Source: Dermanyssus gallinae (taxonomy: Eukaryota > Arthropoda > Arachnida > Mesostigmata > Dermanyssidae). From it: DNA of 64,000 nt. Below the pieces are notes generated by a model, which made no database searches, was not told where the DNA came from, and saw only the letters and a program-made list of their open reading frames with translations. Location: contig QVRM01004832.1 in the NCBI GenBank assembly GCA_003439945.1, positions 124,001 through 188,000 on the forward strand, written 5' to 3'. Positions 9,838 to 21,390 of the stretch are shown here, piece by piece (the stretch's first letter is position 1; the number at the start of each line of letters is the position of its first letter). The position numbers were made by a program, and so were the translations under genes.

Positions 9838-10495
9838 GTATGGAGCCTAGCGTACGACAGCACACTAGAGATAAGCAGGCCTCGTAGGGTTGAGTTCGTC
9901 GCCTATGCCGGAGGACCTTTGTGACTACAAGGAACGTGGAACTGTTGGAGAACCAAGCAAACGACGTTTTGAAGGGGATCAAGATGTAGACGAAGTCCCA
10001 CTACCTAATGTAAACACTGGAAAAGAGCGAGGCACCCTTACTTATTGAAGCAAAACACTCCCGGGTACTAGATATCCGTATAAGCCGCGTGATCCAGATA
10101 AACAAGCAGGCCAAATACTCAGGTATAATGATTGACAAAAAGTAAGATGCTAAAACACATAAAGTGGCGAGTAAGCTGGTCGGACTAGTGCCAACACAGG
10201 AGTAGGATTTTCTTGTAGTATTATCAAGGACCTACAAAAGACGATGCAAAAAGGAAAACTCTGGAGAGCTGGGAGGCTGACCAGACTGGAGCGGAACGAG
10301 AAGCACCACGGTCGGGGACAAGATCAATATTCCCACCTCTAATGAAACGGTACCAATGCAAGAACGCGGAAACTATGCACTACCTAATTTAAGTTCTCAC
10401 CAATCATGGCAACGCCCAGACCTCTACGGCAAAGATCGGGTGGACTAATGTAGACATATGTGTCTTGTGCGACGCCGGCGAGAGCTTTTAGTGGG
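9838..10495 (+). pseudogene. R1-like LINE ORF2 remnant (RT motif C to C-terminus)
   Basis: Plus-strand translation, with frame changes, gives WSLAYDSTLEISRPRRVEFV then AYAGG, where the catalytic YADD has become YAGG. It continues with NVELLENQANDVLKGIK, KSEAPLLIEAKHS, INKQAKYSGIMIDKK (thumb YLG block), VASKLVGLV, TLESWEADQTGAE (10258) and LTNHGNAQ...DICVLCDAGES. The GHG and Cys blocks are typical of R1-type C-termini. Stops at about 10146, 10210, 10390 and 10489 show it is dead. Endonuclease and RT fingers are absent. Confidence 0.72.
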
Positions 10496-10925
10496 TTTGA
10501 GAGTCCAACCAGACCAAATGACATTTATGCATTTTTGCCCCTGGCCCCCTGTAAAAAACAAAAAAGGTGCCCGTACACCTTTACATCGATGCTCGATGGT
10601 GCTTTGGCTTCAGCCGCACACTTAGACGAAAGGCACATAATATGGTGTTCTTCCAATCTGTTTTAAAGACGACAGCGGACATCACGAAGTATCCCAGGTT
10701 TTTGCGTATGAAAACACATTCCATCGAGGAAGAACGCTGCTATGGTTGTAGCTAGCAGACGAAAGCGGCAATGACGCAGTTCTGCTATTCGAGTGTCTGG
10801 CTCATTGTTTCACGGGCAAAGCCTCACCAACGTATTTCCTATACATTTTCCGGGAGCGTTTACGATGTCGAATTGTATGCTAAAGATCACCGATTTGCGG
10901 GAAGCTCTTATTGTCTGTTATCATT
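10496..10925. other. Unassigned
   Basis: Nothing firm. The last 80 bp may be the decayed N-terminal part of the mariner that follows. Confidence 0.35.
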
Positions 10926-10929
10926 AAAA

Positions 10930-11480
10930 ATGTGCGACCAAAGTGCATAAAATGCTTGTTAAAGCTTATGGCAAGGATACTCGCCAGGTTCAAACAGAAG
11001 TAATTTTTGTATCAGATCGTAACCGAAGATGAAAAGCTTCCTCAATAATCTCAAACGCCAAAAGTCATGATTAGATCCTGGCGCTGCAGCATTATCGTCA
11101 TTACTGTAAGGCTAAATCGCTTCGTAAAAAAAACAAATGTTTGTGTTAAGTGGAAATAAAAAAGTGTTGTCTAATGTGAGCTGCTAAGTTCTGGAGAGAC
11201 AGTCGGTGCTGTTCGCCACAGTAAACAACTAATTGATTTGAACCAGGCATTGTGCAGAAAAACGACCAAAGTACAAAAGATGGCAACGAATTGATTTTGT
11301 TCTATGACAACGCGTCATCACGCAAAGCGGGGTCGGTGAAAAACTTATAAACCATTTTCAGTGGGAATCCTTATCTCACTCCGCTAATTCGTCAGACTGG
11401 GCATCATCAGCTTACCATCTCTTCGCATTGCTATAGCTAATGAAGGCCGTTATTTAAAAAATATATTTATTCAGTATAGA
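10930..11480 (+). pseudogene. Mariner relic (second subfamily)
   Basis: Plus-strand codons in shifting frames: LLARFKQK, QIVTEDEKLPQ (first catalytic Asp region, normally TGDEKW), RLNRFVKKTNVCVKW, KQLIDLNQALCRKTTKVQK, LFYDNASSRKAGSV (second Asp) and FQWESLSHSANSSDWASSAY, then HLF (normally PYSPDLAPSDYHLF, third Asp lost). The order is that of a mariner transposase missing its N-terminal HTH region. At least four frame changes. It belongs to a different subfamily from the 6.8-kb element. Confidence 0.65.
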
Positions 11481-11630
11481 ATGAGAGACATTTGTTTTTT
11501 CTCAAAGCTCAGGTTTTATATGCGTAGACTTAGTATACAGTTATTCAAAAAACTTATCAAAATAGGGCCACACTGAGCTGGCCGTTCATCAAATCGACCA
11601 GCCCCATTGTGGCAAATTCTAATGTTTGAC

Positions 11631-11633
<3 letters not shown>
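11481..11633. other. Unassigned, with a small hairpin
   Basis: Around 11567-11612, ccacactgagctggccg faces an imperfect complement (cgaccagccccattgtgg); no coding signal. Confidence 0.4.

Positions 11634-11680
<47 letters not shown>
11634..11680. repeat. (TA)n microsatellite
   Basis: About 23 TA units; a second short tract follows at 11714-11726. Confidence 0.95.
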
Positions 11681-11684
<4 letters not shown>

Positions 11685-11689
11685 GTATA

Positions 11690-13209
11690 AATATGTAACT
11701 ACAGCGCCTAACCATATATATATATAATCATAGTTCATATCTGTCCGTGACACAGTGGCTTTATAGAAACCTCTTCTATGAGCGCATGTCATGCGTGCAT
11801 AATTTGACTGGATGCGCGATGCAGAGCGTCTTAGTGCTATGTTGACAAAATCAGCCGAGGAACCACTCGTTCCCGTACGTGCTGCCACACGCGCCGCTCG
11901 AGTGCCCTCTCATCTCACGCTGGTCTTTAAGAACGGTCGATAGTGCTGGAAAAGGAAACGTTGCGACCTAGGCAAGACTAAGGAGCAACCTTGCACCTCT
12001 GTAGCCCACAGAAGGCGGCAGGCCATCGAGAGCATCGGCGAGAAGGACGCCCAAGGAGGTCTCGGTGAGGAGCGCCCAAGCGGGCATCAGGGAAGAGCGT
12101 GCCCGATGACGCGTTGGAAAGGAGCATGCAAGGAGACAGGAGACGTTAGATAGGGCGCCAGAAAACGCACTAGGGGGCGCCGCACAAAGAATCGTATTGT
12201 TAGATCAAGGCCACAGAAGGAAGACCGGTATATAAAGGATAGGAGGAGGGTAAACGGTAGCTGCCCCTTGAGATGGAAAGCTTTATTAAGGCCTTATCGG
12301 CCGGGGATAAGGAAAGGACAAATGGGCAACGGGAATGGGGCGATGGGGACGGCAATGGCCGCGGGCCTACTTCACGGCTTAGGTCCTTGTCCAGTCGGAT
12401 GCTTAGCCTGTGCGATGCTGACGCTTACCTTGCTGCACACTAGCTGACCTGCTACAAACTGCCGGCTTGCTATACCTGCTGTGCTGCACAGCTGAGGACC
12501 TGCCTAGTTTTCAGACCAGTTGTTGTCATCATTGGCGCTGTTGTTGTTGCTTCGTCGTTGTCACTGGCGGCGGCGGCGGCGGCTAACCAACACGACACGT
12601 CTGACCTCACCTCCAACTCTTGAGCGTCTCTGTTTCTATCTTTCTGCAGTTGGTTGGGTCCGATCGTGGCATCGTAATAGTAGTAGTAGTAAGCAGCAGC
12701 AGCAGCAACATCAACAAAACTTCATAGCACCTCGATCAGAATCTTTCTTTTTCCCAGCAAAGCAACGGATCACTGACTCGCTTGTCGTTGCTTCGCTGTT
12801 CGCTGCTTAGTTGTTGTGTTTAATTGGCCCCTGCCGGCGGCCCGGACAACATGAGAGAGAGAGGCGAGCGCACGTTAGCTGAATGTGGTAAATTAAATGC
12901 AGGGCATACTCTTAGTAGTAGAGCGTCTTGGTTGTAGCAGCGGACGACGCCGTTCACCCGATAAAAACGCGTGCCCCCGAGCTACTCCGAGAGAGACTTC
13001 AAGAGCAAGTCGAGAGACGACGACAAAGAGAAGCCGAGTTGAGTTCTCATAAGGCTTGTAGTAACAGTAGCAGGCGGGGGCATGAGAACGAGACGCCTGA
13101 TGAAGATGACGTTGATGAATAAGGCTAACTGATCCACTAACAAATAGAAGGAGAACTTCGCGATATATCGCGAAGGAATAAACATTTACGATGGTGGAAG
13201 TATTTGAAA

Positions 13210-13210
<1 letters not shown>
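11690..13210. other. Unassigned, GC-richer region
   Basis: Higher GC than its surroundings with short GTT, GGC, GTA and CAG triplet runs (12530-12580, 12676-12712). No recognisable protein. It could hold an untranslated or promoter region of an unseen gene, but nothing in the sequence proves it. Confidence 0.3.

Positions 13211-13211
<1 letters not shown>

Positions 13212-13276
<65 letters not shown>
13212..13276. repeat. (TA)n(GA)n compound microsatellite
   Basis: TA units to about 13246 then GA units to 13276; the same compound layout occurs at 13877-13927 and 22523-22563. Confidence 0.97.
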
Positions 13277-13278
<2 letters not shown>

Positions 13279-13875
13279 AAGTTAGAGAAAACCTAAGAGA
13301 ATAGAAGAATAATTAAGGTGCCTGTACCCATCTACTCTTATCAGTTAAAGTTTCAAGTCAAAAGAAAGGAAAGTTCTGAGCGTGTCTCCGAGGAGACGGT
13401 TAATAGAAAACCGGAATATATATGCGTATATATAAAATGGAGTTAGCTAAAGTAGTCGTAGATAGATAGCAACTCATCAGGTAATTTTGTTGAACTCACT
13501 GGAGTATATATATTTTTTTCAGAATTCGCCTCGGACTCAGCGAAAAAAGGGTTTTTTTCAATGGAAAATGGGGCGAAAGCATTTTCTTTTGAAGTAAGAG
13601 CGAAGTTAGCAAAAATTGTTGTATCGAGCTTTTTACACTGACATATATACATTCACTACATCTGCGATTGCGAGAGTCTCAGTCATCCAATCGACAAATC
13701 AATCACACCAAATTTGCACCTATTGAACTGCATTTTACGTTAGCTTAAAGCAGATCAAACGTTGTATTACAGATAATTCTTAAGAAATGAAGCTTGCAAT
13801 TTGCAAATCTTATATTTGATTTTTTTCTTTTTTAGATTTCGAAGTTTGTTGGGCGATTCTGGAATACCCTATATC

Positions 13876-13876
<1 letters not shown>
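13277..13876. other. Unassigned
   Basis: AT-rich; nothing recognisable. Confidence 0.4.

Positions 13877-13927
<51 letters not shown>
13877..13927. repeat. (TA)n(GA)n compound microsatellite
   Basis: TA units to about 13912 then GA units. Confidence 0.97.
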
Positions 13928-15021
13928 CTTAGCTCTAACTTAGACATCACTTCGGAATGCTTATATCCTTTAGGCGTGTATGTGCTGGAAAGCCAATCAA
14001 ACACATCGGGCTACAGTGCATATATGACGTAGATGGATGTGTTCTCAAGCACTGATTCTGCATCTACGAAATAGGCTCATGTGTCGACATTTACTACCCG
14101 GCAACTGCCTGCAGCTAGCGTAAGCCTTGGAACGTGTTCACTGTGATACTCCAACCACGTTTCCTTCTGCTCGAACCTGCTTGCGAAGGTCGTTGGTGAG
14201 GCACCGAGGGATGCTAGTATGAATTCTGAGCCTGGAGATTATAGAGAACAACGGCGCCGAGCTGTAGAGTAGCTTCACCGGCAGTAAAATGCTGTAGTTG
14301 TCTTTGTCCTACGTCCGGGAATTTTTGCTTGAAGGCCATGAATGCGTGGCCCTTCTTCACACTGTTTCGCCATTTCAAGTGCTGCCACTACTCGAGTGTA
14401 ACGCTACTCCCTAGTCGCAATCTAGGTAGTGGTGCCGGTAAGCCATAGCCGTAGTCAGCCAAGTCGTGCAACTGGATTAGCTGGCTTTGCCAAAAAAATG
14501 GGAAGCTGAGGTAATCGCATCATTTGCGGAACGTGCGTTAGTACCCGCTGCGTGCGCTCCTCACTCTATGAGGCACCGGGCGGCAACTAAACGTTTTTTT
14601 TATGACAACCTAGCGCAGTTGGTTTTCTATCGCAATCCTCGCCGTAGAGTGTCGAGATATAGCTGGAGATGGGCTAATACCACTACAATAGACTGGCAGT
14701 TTCACTTGCACCTTGCTATCTCCGTTGACTCCGTTGACACGTGAAACCTTTCAAAATATATATATATATATAGCTTAGATTAAATTGTTGCTTCTGGTTT
14801 GATGCTTAGTGCTTTTTGTATCGTCTTGTTACTTTAGTTTTGAGGTAGTACCGGCCACTTTGCTTTACGAGTTGGCTGGGAACACAACAATTATTGCGCT
14901 ACGATACTTAATTTTTGTTGTTTGCTGTCGAGATGCGGAACAACCTTAAAGTAAACTCATGTGCTCTATAGAGTGGTCACTCACTGGTTGCCTATACTTT
15001 TACGATATTTGCACTGGCGGC

Positions 15022-15022
<1 letters not shown>
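13928..15022. other. Unassigned
   Basis: Contains a short (TA)n at 14755-14772. No coding family seen. Confidence 0.4.

Positions 15023-15054
<32 letters not shown>
15023..15054. repeat. (TA)n microsatellite
   Basis: About 16 TA units followed by ATACAT variants. Confidence 0.95.
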
Positions 15055-15068
<14 letters not shown>

Positions 15069-15601
15069 CAGAACAAACGTATTACAGCTATCGATCACAT
15101 ATGCCCAGATAGCCAGCTAAGTAATTCCTTATATTGTCCTTTCTAAAAAGCGATGCCAAAGAAAAGTCGGCACACGCAAACTTGTGCGGATGACTGTTAC
15201 CATCCACATCCGTTGGGCTCTTCGATATCTAATGAGCACATGTGGAGTCTCAATTCAGTGTGGAGACTCCAGTTAATATATTCTTAAAGAAATCCCTACG
15301 GCAAGCCTTTGTAGCCATAAATTAATAGTGAGGTAAAGGTCGTCTTGTCTAAGATGTCTTCTGTTGATGCGAGAACGTCAATATAATTAGCTCGATAATG
15401 AGCGGAGCGTTACAACACACTCGGTGCGATACACCCGAGGCAGGAGCTGTACGGCACTAACGAAGCACCCGAAAATGAGTGTAGTTTCGTTGTTCTCGTT
15501 ATGATGCTCGACGTCTTCAGAAGTATAAAAGAAGCGTTCCCGTAGAGTTTAGTAGCGACGTGTAGGTCCCAAAAGCCAACTCAGCGGGCATAGCATGTAT
15601 A
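15055..15601. other. Unassigned
   Basis: No recognisable feature before the tandem repeat. Confidence 0.4.
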
Positions 15602-15657
15602 CGATAAAGTTTGCATCGATTCGCTAAAATTGCACGCTTATTTATACTCGTATACTA

Positions 15658-15722
<65 letters not shown>

Positions 15723-16089
15723 AGTTACGCTATCTTGGCTTCGTATCAACAGAACACAAATGAGTCATTCGTAAAAAAAGCGATAAAGTTTACATCGGTT
15801 CGCTAAAATTGCACGCTTATATATACTCGTATACTAGTAGAGTATGCTAATTGTATATATATATATATATATATACATATGTATAGTAACGCCATCTTGG
15901 CTTTGTATCAACCGAACGCAAATGAGTCATTCGTAAAAAAACGATAAAGTTTACATCGGTTCGCTAAAATTGCACGCTTATATATACTCGTATACTAGTA
16001 GAGTATGCTAATTGTATATATATATATATATATATAGTTACGCCATCTTGGCTTCGTGTCAACTCAACGCAAATGAGTCATTCGCAAAA
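15602..16089. repeat. Tandem repeat, three units of about 150-180 bp with internal (TA)n
   Basis: Units start at 15602, 15781 and 15942, each opening with cgataaagtttrcatcgrtt and containing ctaaaattgcacgcttat, a (TA)n tract, gccatcttggct and aatgagtcattcg. Unit length falls (179, 161, about 148) chiefly because the internal (TA)n shortens from about 22 to 14 to 11 units. Units 2 and 3 are more alike than either is to unit 1. Confidence 0.93.
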
Positions 16090-16977
16090 AGATTGAGCAG
16101 TTTGCATAGTTCACAGACAGCTGAAGTCATCAGTATGATGTCCACGGTCGGCTTATGCATTTTTAAGCACAAGTGTTTTGTTTAAAAATGTTGTAAAAGA
16201 CAGGTCGTAAATACATAAGCCTCCTATTGAAAGTAGATCAGAAGCTATCAGCTTAGTAGGATAGCAATGAGCAATGGCGATGAAACAAGTTGCAGAATGC
16301 CCTCCGAAGGGGATAGTAGCTACACCTGGAACTGAATATTGTTGTCATCGCTTGAAGCGCAACAATATGGGGCTGGTAGTGTGATGGAACTTGACAGAGT
16401 GTTAAACCAGAGAAACCCACTGAGGAGACCCAATTCGGATTGTTGCCGTGGGACCACTGAGATACGAGGTCGATCTTGAAGATGGAGCTAGCTTTCGGAG
16501 ACCGGAACGCGGTAACTGTCAGCGGCAACGGCCGCGGCACATGCCCGCGTCCCATCGGACTAACAGACTACTCTGTAAGCGTGTGTAGGCTAACGGAGAT
16601 TTGCAAAAATAATCGAACTCTAAATAATGTGCCGTGAAAATGAAAATCTGCACACATCTTTGAATGAGTTGGGAGGATGGAGAGATGGCTGGTTTTTAGT
16701 GGACTAAAAAAGCCCACCACTACCGGCCCACACTTGCAGGCGAGTTCCCTGTAGTAGTGTCCATGTGTGCAAACCGTGTTTTCGAGTTACTCCTCTACAC
16801 AAAAAACACACTTGAACAGTCTTTCCATGTGTAGGGCCAAGTACATCCGAGTGGGGAAATAAGGTTACAAATCCGGGTATGGATATGGGGCTACGAGAGG
16901 CACGAAGGGCCATAACAATTATAAGAAACAGCACTAGAATAATCGGGAGGTATGTTGAATATCTACGAGAAGACGAG
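16090..16977. other. Unassigned
   Basis: No recognised protein or repeat; moderately GC-rich at 16280-16560. Confidence 0.4.
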
Positions 16978-17700
16978 GCATGAGTAATTGTAAGCCTTTC
17001 TGGCCTTTCTGGTAAACCGAACCACCTTGCCGTCGAATAAATTCACAGGCAACCATAGTAGTGGGATTAACACCCATCTACCAGCTGCATTTTATGCTGG
17101 CGTTACCTTGATCATTAGAACGCATGCAGTTGATGCTCGAGCGTAATAATGGTACGTCGCGTGAGATCGCCATTCCCAAATCTTTATTTAAGCCTACCAC
17201 TCTTAGCAATTTTCCTTGGGTTAAACCTTAGATCAATTACCTTTCTAAACTAACAGGATCTCGGTGGAGAAAGTTTACAGTTGCCGGCTGATTGGAAAGA
17301 CGGCAACTTGTCAATGATTGAAAAGAGATACTCAGTTAAAAGCAGTCTAGCAATATACCCCCCAATAACGGTGGTCTTTTCTTAGCAAACTCATTAAACT
17401 GTACGATAAAACCTTTCAGTTTAGAAAAGTAATTGATCTAAGGTTTAACCTAAGGAAAGGTGCAACAGTGGTGTTTTTAAAGAAAGATTTGGGAATGGCG
17501 ATCCCACGCGACGTACTAATATCACGCTCGAGCATCAACTGCACGCGGGCGCTCAATTGACCAAGGTAACGGCAGCATAAAATGCAGCTGGTAGATGGGC
17601 AGTTAATCCCAGTAATATAATTGCCTGTAAATTTATCGACAACAAGATGGTCTAGTCTGTTTGAGGGGCCAGAAAGGCTAAAAGTAAGATACGTTACCTT
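16978..17700. repeat. Large imperfect palindrome (fold-back FB3)
   Basis: The left arm (about 16985-17270) and the right arm (about 17405-17690) are inverted copies. Shared blocks include agcctttctggcc, catctaccagctgcatttta, agttgatgctcgagcgt, cgccattcccaaatcttt and ttaaaccttagatcaatta. About 135 bp of unmatched sequence forms the loop. No protein is encoded. No TA tract borders it, unlike several other palindromes here. It fits a non-autonomous fold-back element. Confidence 0.85.
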
Positions 17701-19325
17701 AGCCCTAAGTCCGGCCCATGGACGAGGGCCATCCTCGAAATGATGGACTTAATAGAAGCGGGGTTACATGCATATGCATAAATGGAAAAGTTGGCGATGA
17801 AGGAGTGTACACGGACAGCATATCAGCGACATCTCAGCCCAGAGTTTCTACAAAACGAACGCTCAACTCGACGATCGTGAAGCAAGTACGCGAGATGGAA
17901 CTGGTTCGATGGACGCGAGGCCTAGCCTCACCCGAGACTCAAGCCACAAGATGGCGCGTCGAATACAATAATGCTATGCACGTGACAGGGAAATGGTGCC
18001 AATTTAGGCAAAAACAGAAACAATAAATAAGGCACTACTAAGGTTTAGGACATACATTTGTTTGGTTTACTAGCTAGTTTTTAGTCCTGACTTTTGTCAA
18101 TCAGATTTTTAAATCAAAGCGGTTCAAATAGTGCCCAGAGCCGTGAACAATAATACATTTAATGCTTTGGTCTAATATGCCACCTTCATTTCTTAGAGAA
18201 AGCCAAAACATCTAGCCACTATGCAGCTTCTACGCTTGTTACATGAGACCGCTTCCTATCCTAAGCGCTCCGCGCTCAGAAGTGTTCAAAGAACCTGCCA
18301 AGTAACACTAGCAGTAAAGAGCATAATTTACTAGTTTGGTTGGCTAGATCAAACGCTTTTCATGCTTTTTATATTTTTATTTTACTGCCACGTCGCGTGC
18401 CAGGTGGGGGCAGATAGTGTCAGATGCGTCGTCGGCCTCTGCAGACAAGCGTACATCTCAATCTTACATTTTAGAAGTCAATTTGTTTACATTTGTTGTT
18501 CAAGTTATGGGTGCCGGCAAAAGTGGTTAAATCTTGTACGTCAGAGCAGCAATTAGCAGTGATCGCGCCTAGACCGCGCTGCAGGGTTCTCAACACTTGT
18601 AAATGAGTGAGTTGTATTTAAAGCTGCATGATACTCTGAGATCAGGGAGTATTGATTTCGTCCACCTATCCAGGGTGGTCCGGCTGGATTCCTTCCTATT
18701 GCTGGTTCTACTTGCTTAGGGATACCACAGAACAGCACATATTTGCTCTGCTGATTAGTAGTTTATCCATCTGCGGGTTGATAAAGGAACAGCCTGAAGC
18801 TAGTTCTTCTATTCTTTGGTCGGATCTTGTCGGCTCTAGAAAGGGATTATATGGCTGATGTGGATGCTAGTGCCCGCGCGGTGTTGAGTGCTACAGATTT
18901 AAGACTTGTGAGGAGGCGGCGTGTTGTAGTCCTGATAATGCGGTATATATCATAATGACATCCACTACTGGATTACTAAGCGCTAAGAACCGCTTGCTCA
19001 CCTAGCCCGCAGGATTTTTTCAGAGCTCAGCTGAGTCTTTCGTAACTTTTTCTATACAACAGAGTACATAAAGTTCTATCTAGGATCACGTCTAGGTAAT
19101 CAACTATGGTCGTGGGTGTTAGGTCAGTTTTAGGCCGTTTAAATGAATTGCTCTGTTTTTGTAAATCTCTGTTTTTTTTATGCCAGTTTGATCGAGCGCG
19201 TAGAGGTATTATGCTTTGAATAGATCTTTGCTACTAGCGGGGACGATTAGCGTCAGATCATCCTGGGTTGTTTACAGATTTTTTGTAGATAGATAACAGT
19301 AAATACATATAAATATATCTACAGT
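17701..19325. other. Unassigned
   Basis: No convincing coding family. The frame at 17718-18026 is open but unrecognised. The last part may be decayed N-terminal sequence of the LINE ORF1 that follows. Confidence 0.35.
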
Positions 19326-19329
19326 GAAG

Positions 19330-19740
19330 GGTAAAATCTCTGGTGTACACCCCTCAACATTGGAGGCTACAATCTTGCCTGCTCTACAGCCTCTTGGGGT
19401 TTCCGAAGCACTACAGGTGAAAACTAAGGACGCAAAGACAAATATTGTATCGACTATCGAACAAGTTATTTTGATTTCCCAGCTGAGGTTCGGCTAGGGT
19501 TGAAACGGCACGGAATCGTCTTATATCGGGAGCCCATGCACTGTTTTAAGTGTTACAGCACGGATCATTTTGCAGCCAACTGCAAACTTCTTAAGCCAAT
19601 ATGCAGAAAGTGTGGCTCTACGGAGCACCTGTAAATGCATTGCAAAGCCCAGCTTCGATGCAAGTTTGTGCTTTGGAGAACATAAACCCACCTGGGGCTC
19701 ATGTCCACATAGGCAGGAAGCGCATGGAATTATTTTTTAA
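19330..19740 (+). pseudogene. LINE ORF1 (Gag-like) remnant with three zinc knuckles
   Basis: The plus strand reads LEATILPALQPLGVSEALQV, then after a frame change FPAEVRLGLKRHGIVLYREP. Knuckle 1 is CFKCYSTDHFAANC and knuckle 2 is CRKCGSTEHL-stop-MHC, both C-x2-C-x4-H-x4-C. After another shift comes knuckle 3, CFGEHKPTWGSC. This is the nucleic-acid-binding C-terminal part of a jockey/R1-like ORF1. Stops and two frameshifts kill it. It precedes an ORF2 endonuclease start at 20220 in the same orientation, so both are probably one element. Confidence 0.75.
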
Positions 19741-20176
19741 ATCGTCCTGAAATAGCATTTTTGGACGGGCCGCAGACTCCGTTCCACAGTGGCTTGTTGG
19801 GGAGCCTGGATGCCCCGCTGATACCACTCTGCGCACCTGTGGGCCAAATACAGGCATCTGATAACTTCTCAAGGCATACTTATCCCTCTTAGTAAAAATA
19901 GGATCAAGATCAACAAGGCGACAAGTGATTTAAACAATTATGTCAATGTTGAAATATATAATCGCGCAAAAAATGGCTGGAACCATTCAGGAATTTATCC
20001 CAAGCATTCTGGGAGAACTGATTGGTGCCCCGTTAGCCACCTTGCTGCAACCTCGGACCAACGACGCTGATAGCGCCAGACCTACACGACAGCACAGAAG
20101 CGCAGATCGTGCAACGACATCTTCCTCTTGTTCCAAGTCCACCTGACATCTGAAGACACATTTTCTTTAACCCCTA

Positions 20177-20475
20177 ATGAACAGGCCCCTTTCGTGCGAG
20201 AACCAGCAGATTCAGCAAGATCCAATAGTGGATGCGCGTATTCATATAGTAATGTGGAACTACGAGGGGAGGGGGGTGTTAGATCTGCTTGGGGACGACG
20301 CATACAGAGGGGTGGGCATTCTCATTTTGACGGAGAACTGGGCGCGGGAGGAGTTTATACGCTTGCTATACGGGGATTCTATGGGTACCATGCACTGGCG
20401 TCATGTAGAAAGAGTCCGGGTAGGCCAAGCGGGGGAGTATTGGTTTTCGTTAGACCACTGGTGCGAGAAATGAGT
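20177..20475 (+). pseudogene. LINE ORF2 N-terminus: endonuclease (EEP/APE) start
   Basis: The frame at 20177-20473 gives RIHIVMWNYEGRGVLDLLGD then GVGILILTENWARE, the opening strand and the TET/TEN-W block of APE-type endonucleases. A frameshift near 20355 moves the match to the next frame: GFYGYHALAS, GRPSGGVLVFVRP. The metal-binding Glu of TETW is kept. The element breaks off at about 20475 against a fold-back arm, so the rest of the nuclease and the RT are gone. It probably pairs with the ORF1 remnant at 19330-19740. Confidence 0.75.
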
Positions 20476-20862
20476 GTAAAGATAGTAGCAGAAAATCTAC
20501 GTAACACAGCACAATCTCATTGGTATGAAATTGATGAGAATTGAATTTGCTATTGCCTAAGATTGGTCATTTTAGCGTACATGTTTGATCGTAATGGCAA
20601 TATTTTACGGTTCTGCATGCAAAAGCTTCAACGTAAGACAACATATCAACTTTTTATAACATTCCTTAGTCCCGCTTTTTGTTAGCTTGCGTCGAGTATC
20701 AATCAGATTATGCAGAATTTTATGCTGAACACGCCGGTATCATCGATTCATTCATGTATTGGTTCTCCCGCAAACGTAAAATTTGCAATAATGAGAAAAA
20801 TTATTTTTTTGCCTAGTTCTACTAAACCTTATAATAAGTACATATTGTCAGGATAGATCCTA
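20476..20862. mobile_element. Solitary fold-back arm related to FB1
   Basis: Similar over its whole length to the right arm of FB1 (9205-9650). Shared blocks: ttggtayga, ttgctattgc, tgcagaatttt, gaacacgccggt and ggttctcccgcaaacgta. The end, ctagttctactaaaccttataat, matches the inner end found at 9065-9110 rather than FB1's outer end. There is no matching left arm; a LINE remnant stops where the similarity begins. Confidence 0.75.
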
Positions 20863-20877
20863 TATATATATATATAG
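20860..20877. repeat. Short (TA)n
   Basis: TA tract at the outer end of the fold-back arm. Confidence 0.9.
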
Positions 20878-20979
20878 ACACAAGTCCACTTAGTAATCAG
20901 AATATTTTAATGATTGCCTGACGCGGTAGAACACGGCATAACGGTAATTTGACAAGGTAATACGAGTGGGATAACTGCA

Positions 20980-21390
20980 TTGCCAGTAGTAGCAGTTGTA
21001 GGCATTTGGAACCCAAAACAGCCAAGGAAATGACCAGGTGGGAGAGGCTTAAACGGGTTTCTCTGGGAAGTGGTCAAGACGAGAAGCCCAGAAAAGGGGG
21101 GGTTGGGCAGAGAGCTCGGCCCTCATGATTTCGACGCATCCTCACAGGACGGTTGGCACAAGAATGGCACAACCTCCTCTACAGCAGTAGGTAAACATGC
21201 AGGATAAAAGGCACGAATCAAACCGGGCGAAGGAGAACGGCAGACACGCCCTTCCAGGGCTTTAAAGTAAGGCTAAAATAACACCGTGCCTAAGGGGTGG
21301 GGAGCTATCCGGGCTCAGTGAGTTTGCAGATCCCGCACTAGTCATGCAGGCTGCTAGTAACACAGTGTTTTTAGCATTCTCAAAACATTA
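20980..21390 (+). mobile_element. LINE 3' UTR copy
   Basis: Non-coding segment similar to the reverse complement of about 4400-4990. Shared stretches: gagctcggccctcatg against gggccctcatgg, ggtaaacatgc against ggtacacatgc, gagaacggcaga, gcaggctgctagtaac against caggttgctagtgac, and attctcaaaac at the end. Two independent loci ending at the same point support a real LINE 3' end. Its ORF2 is not next to it. Confidence 0.6.
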
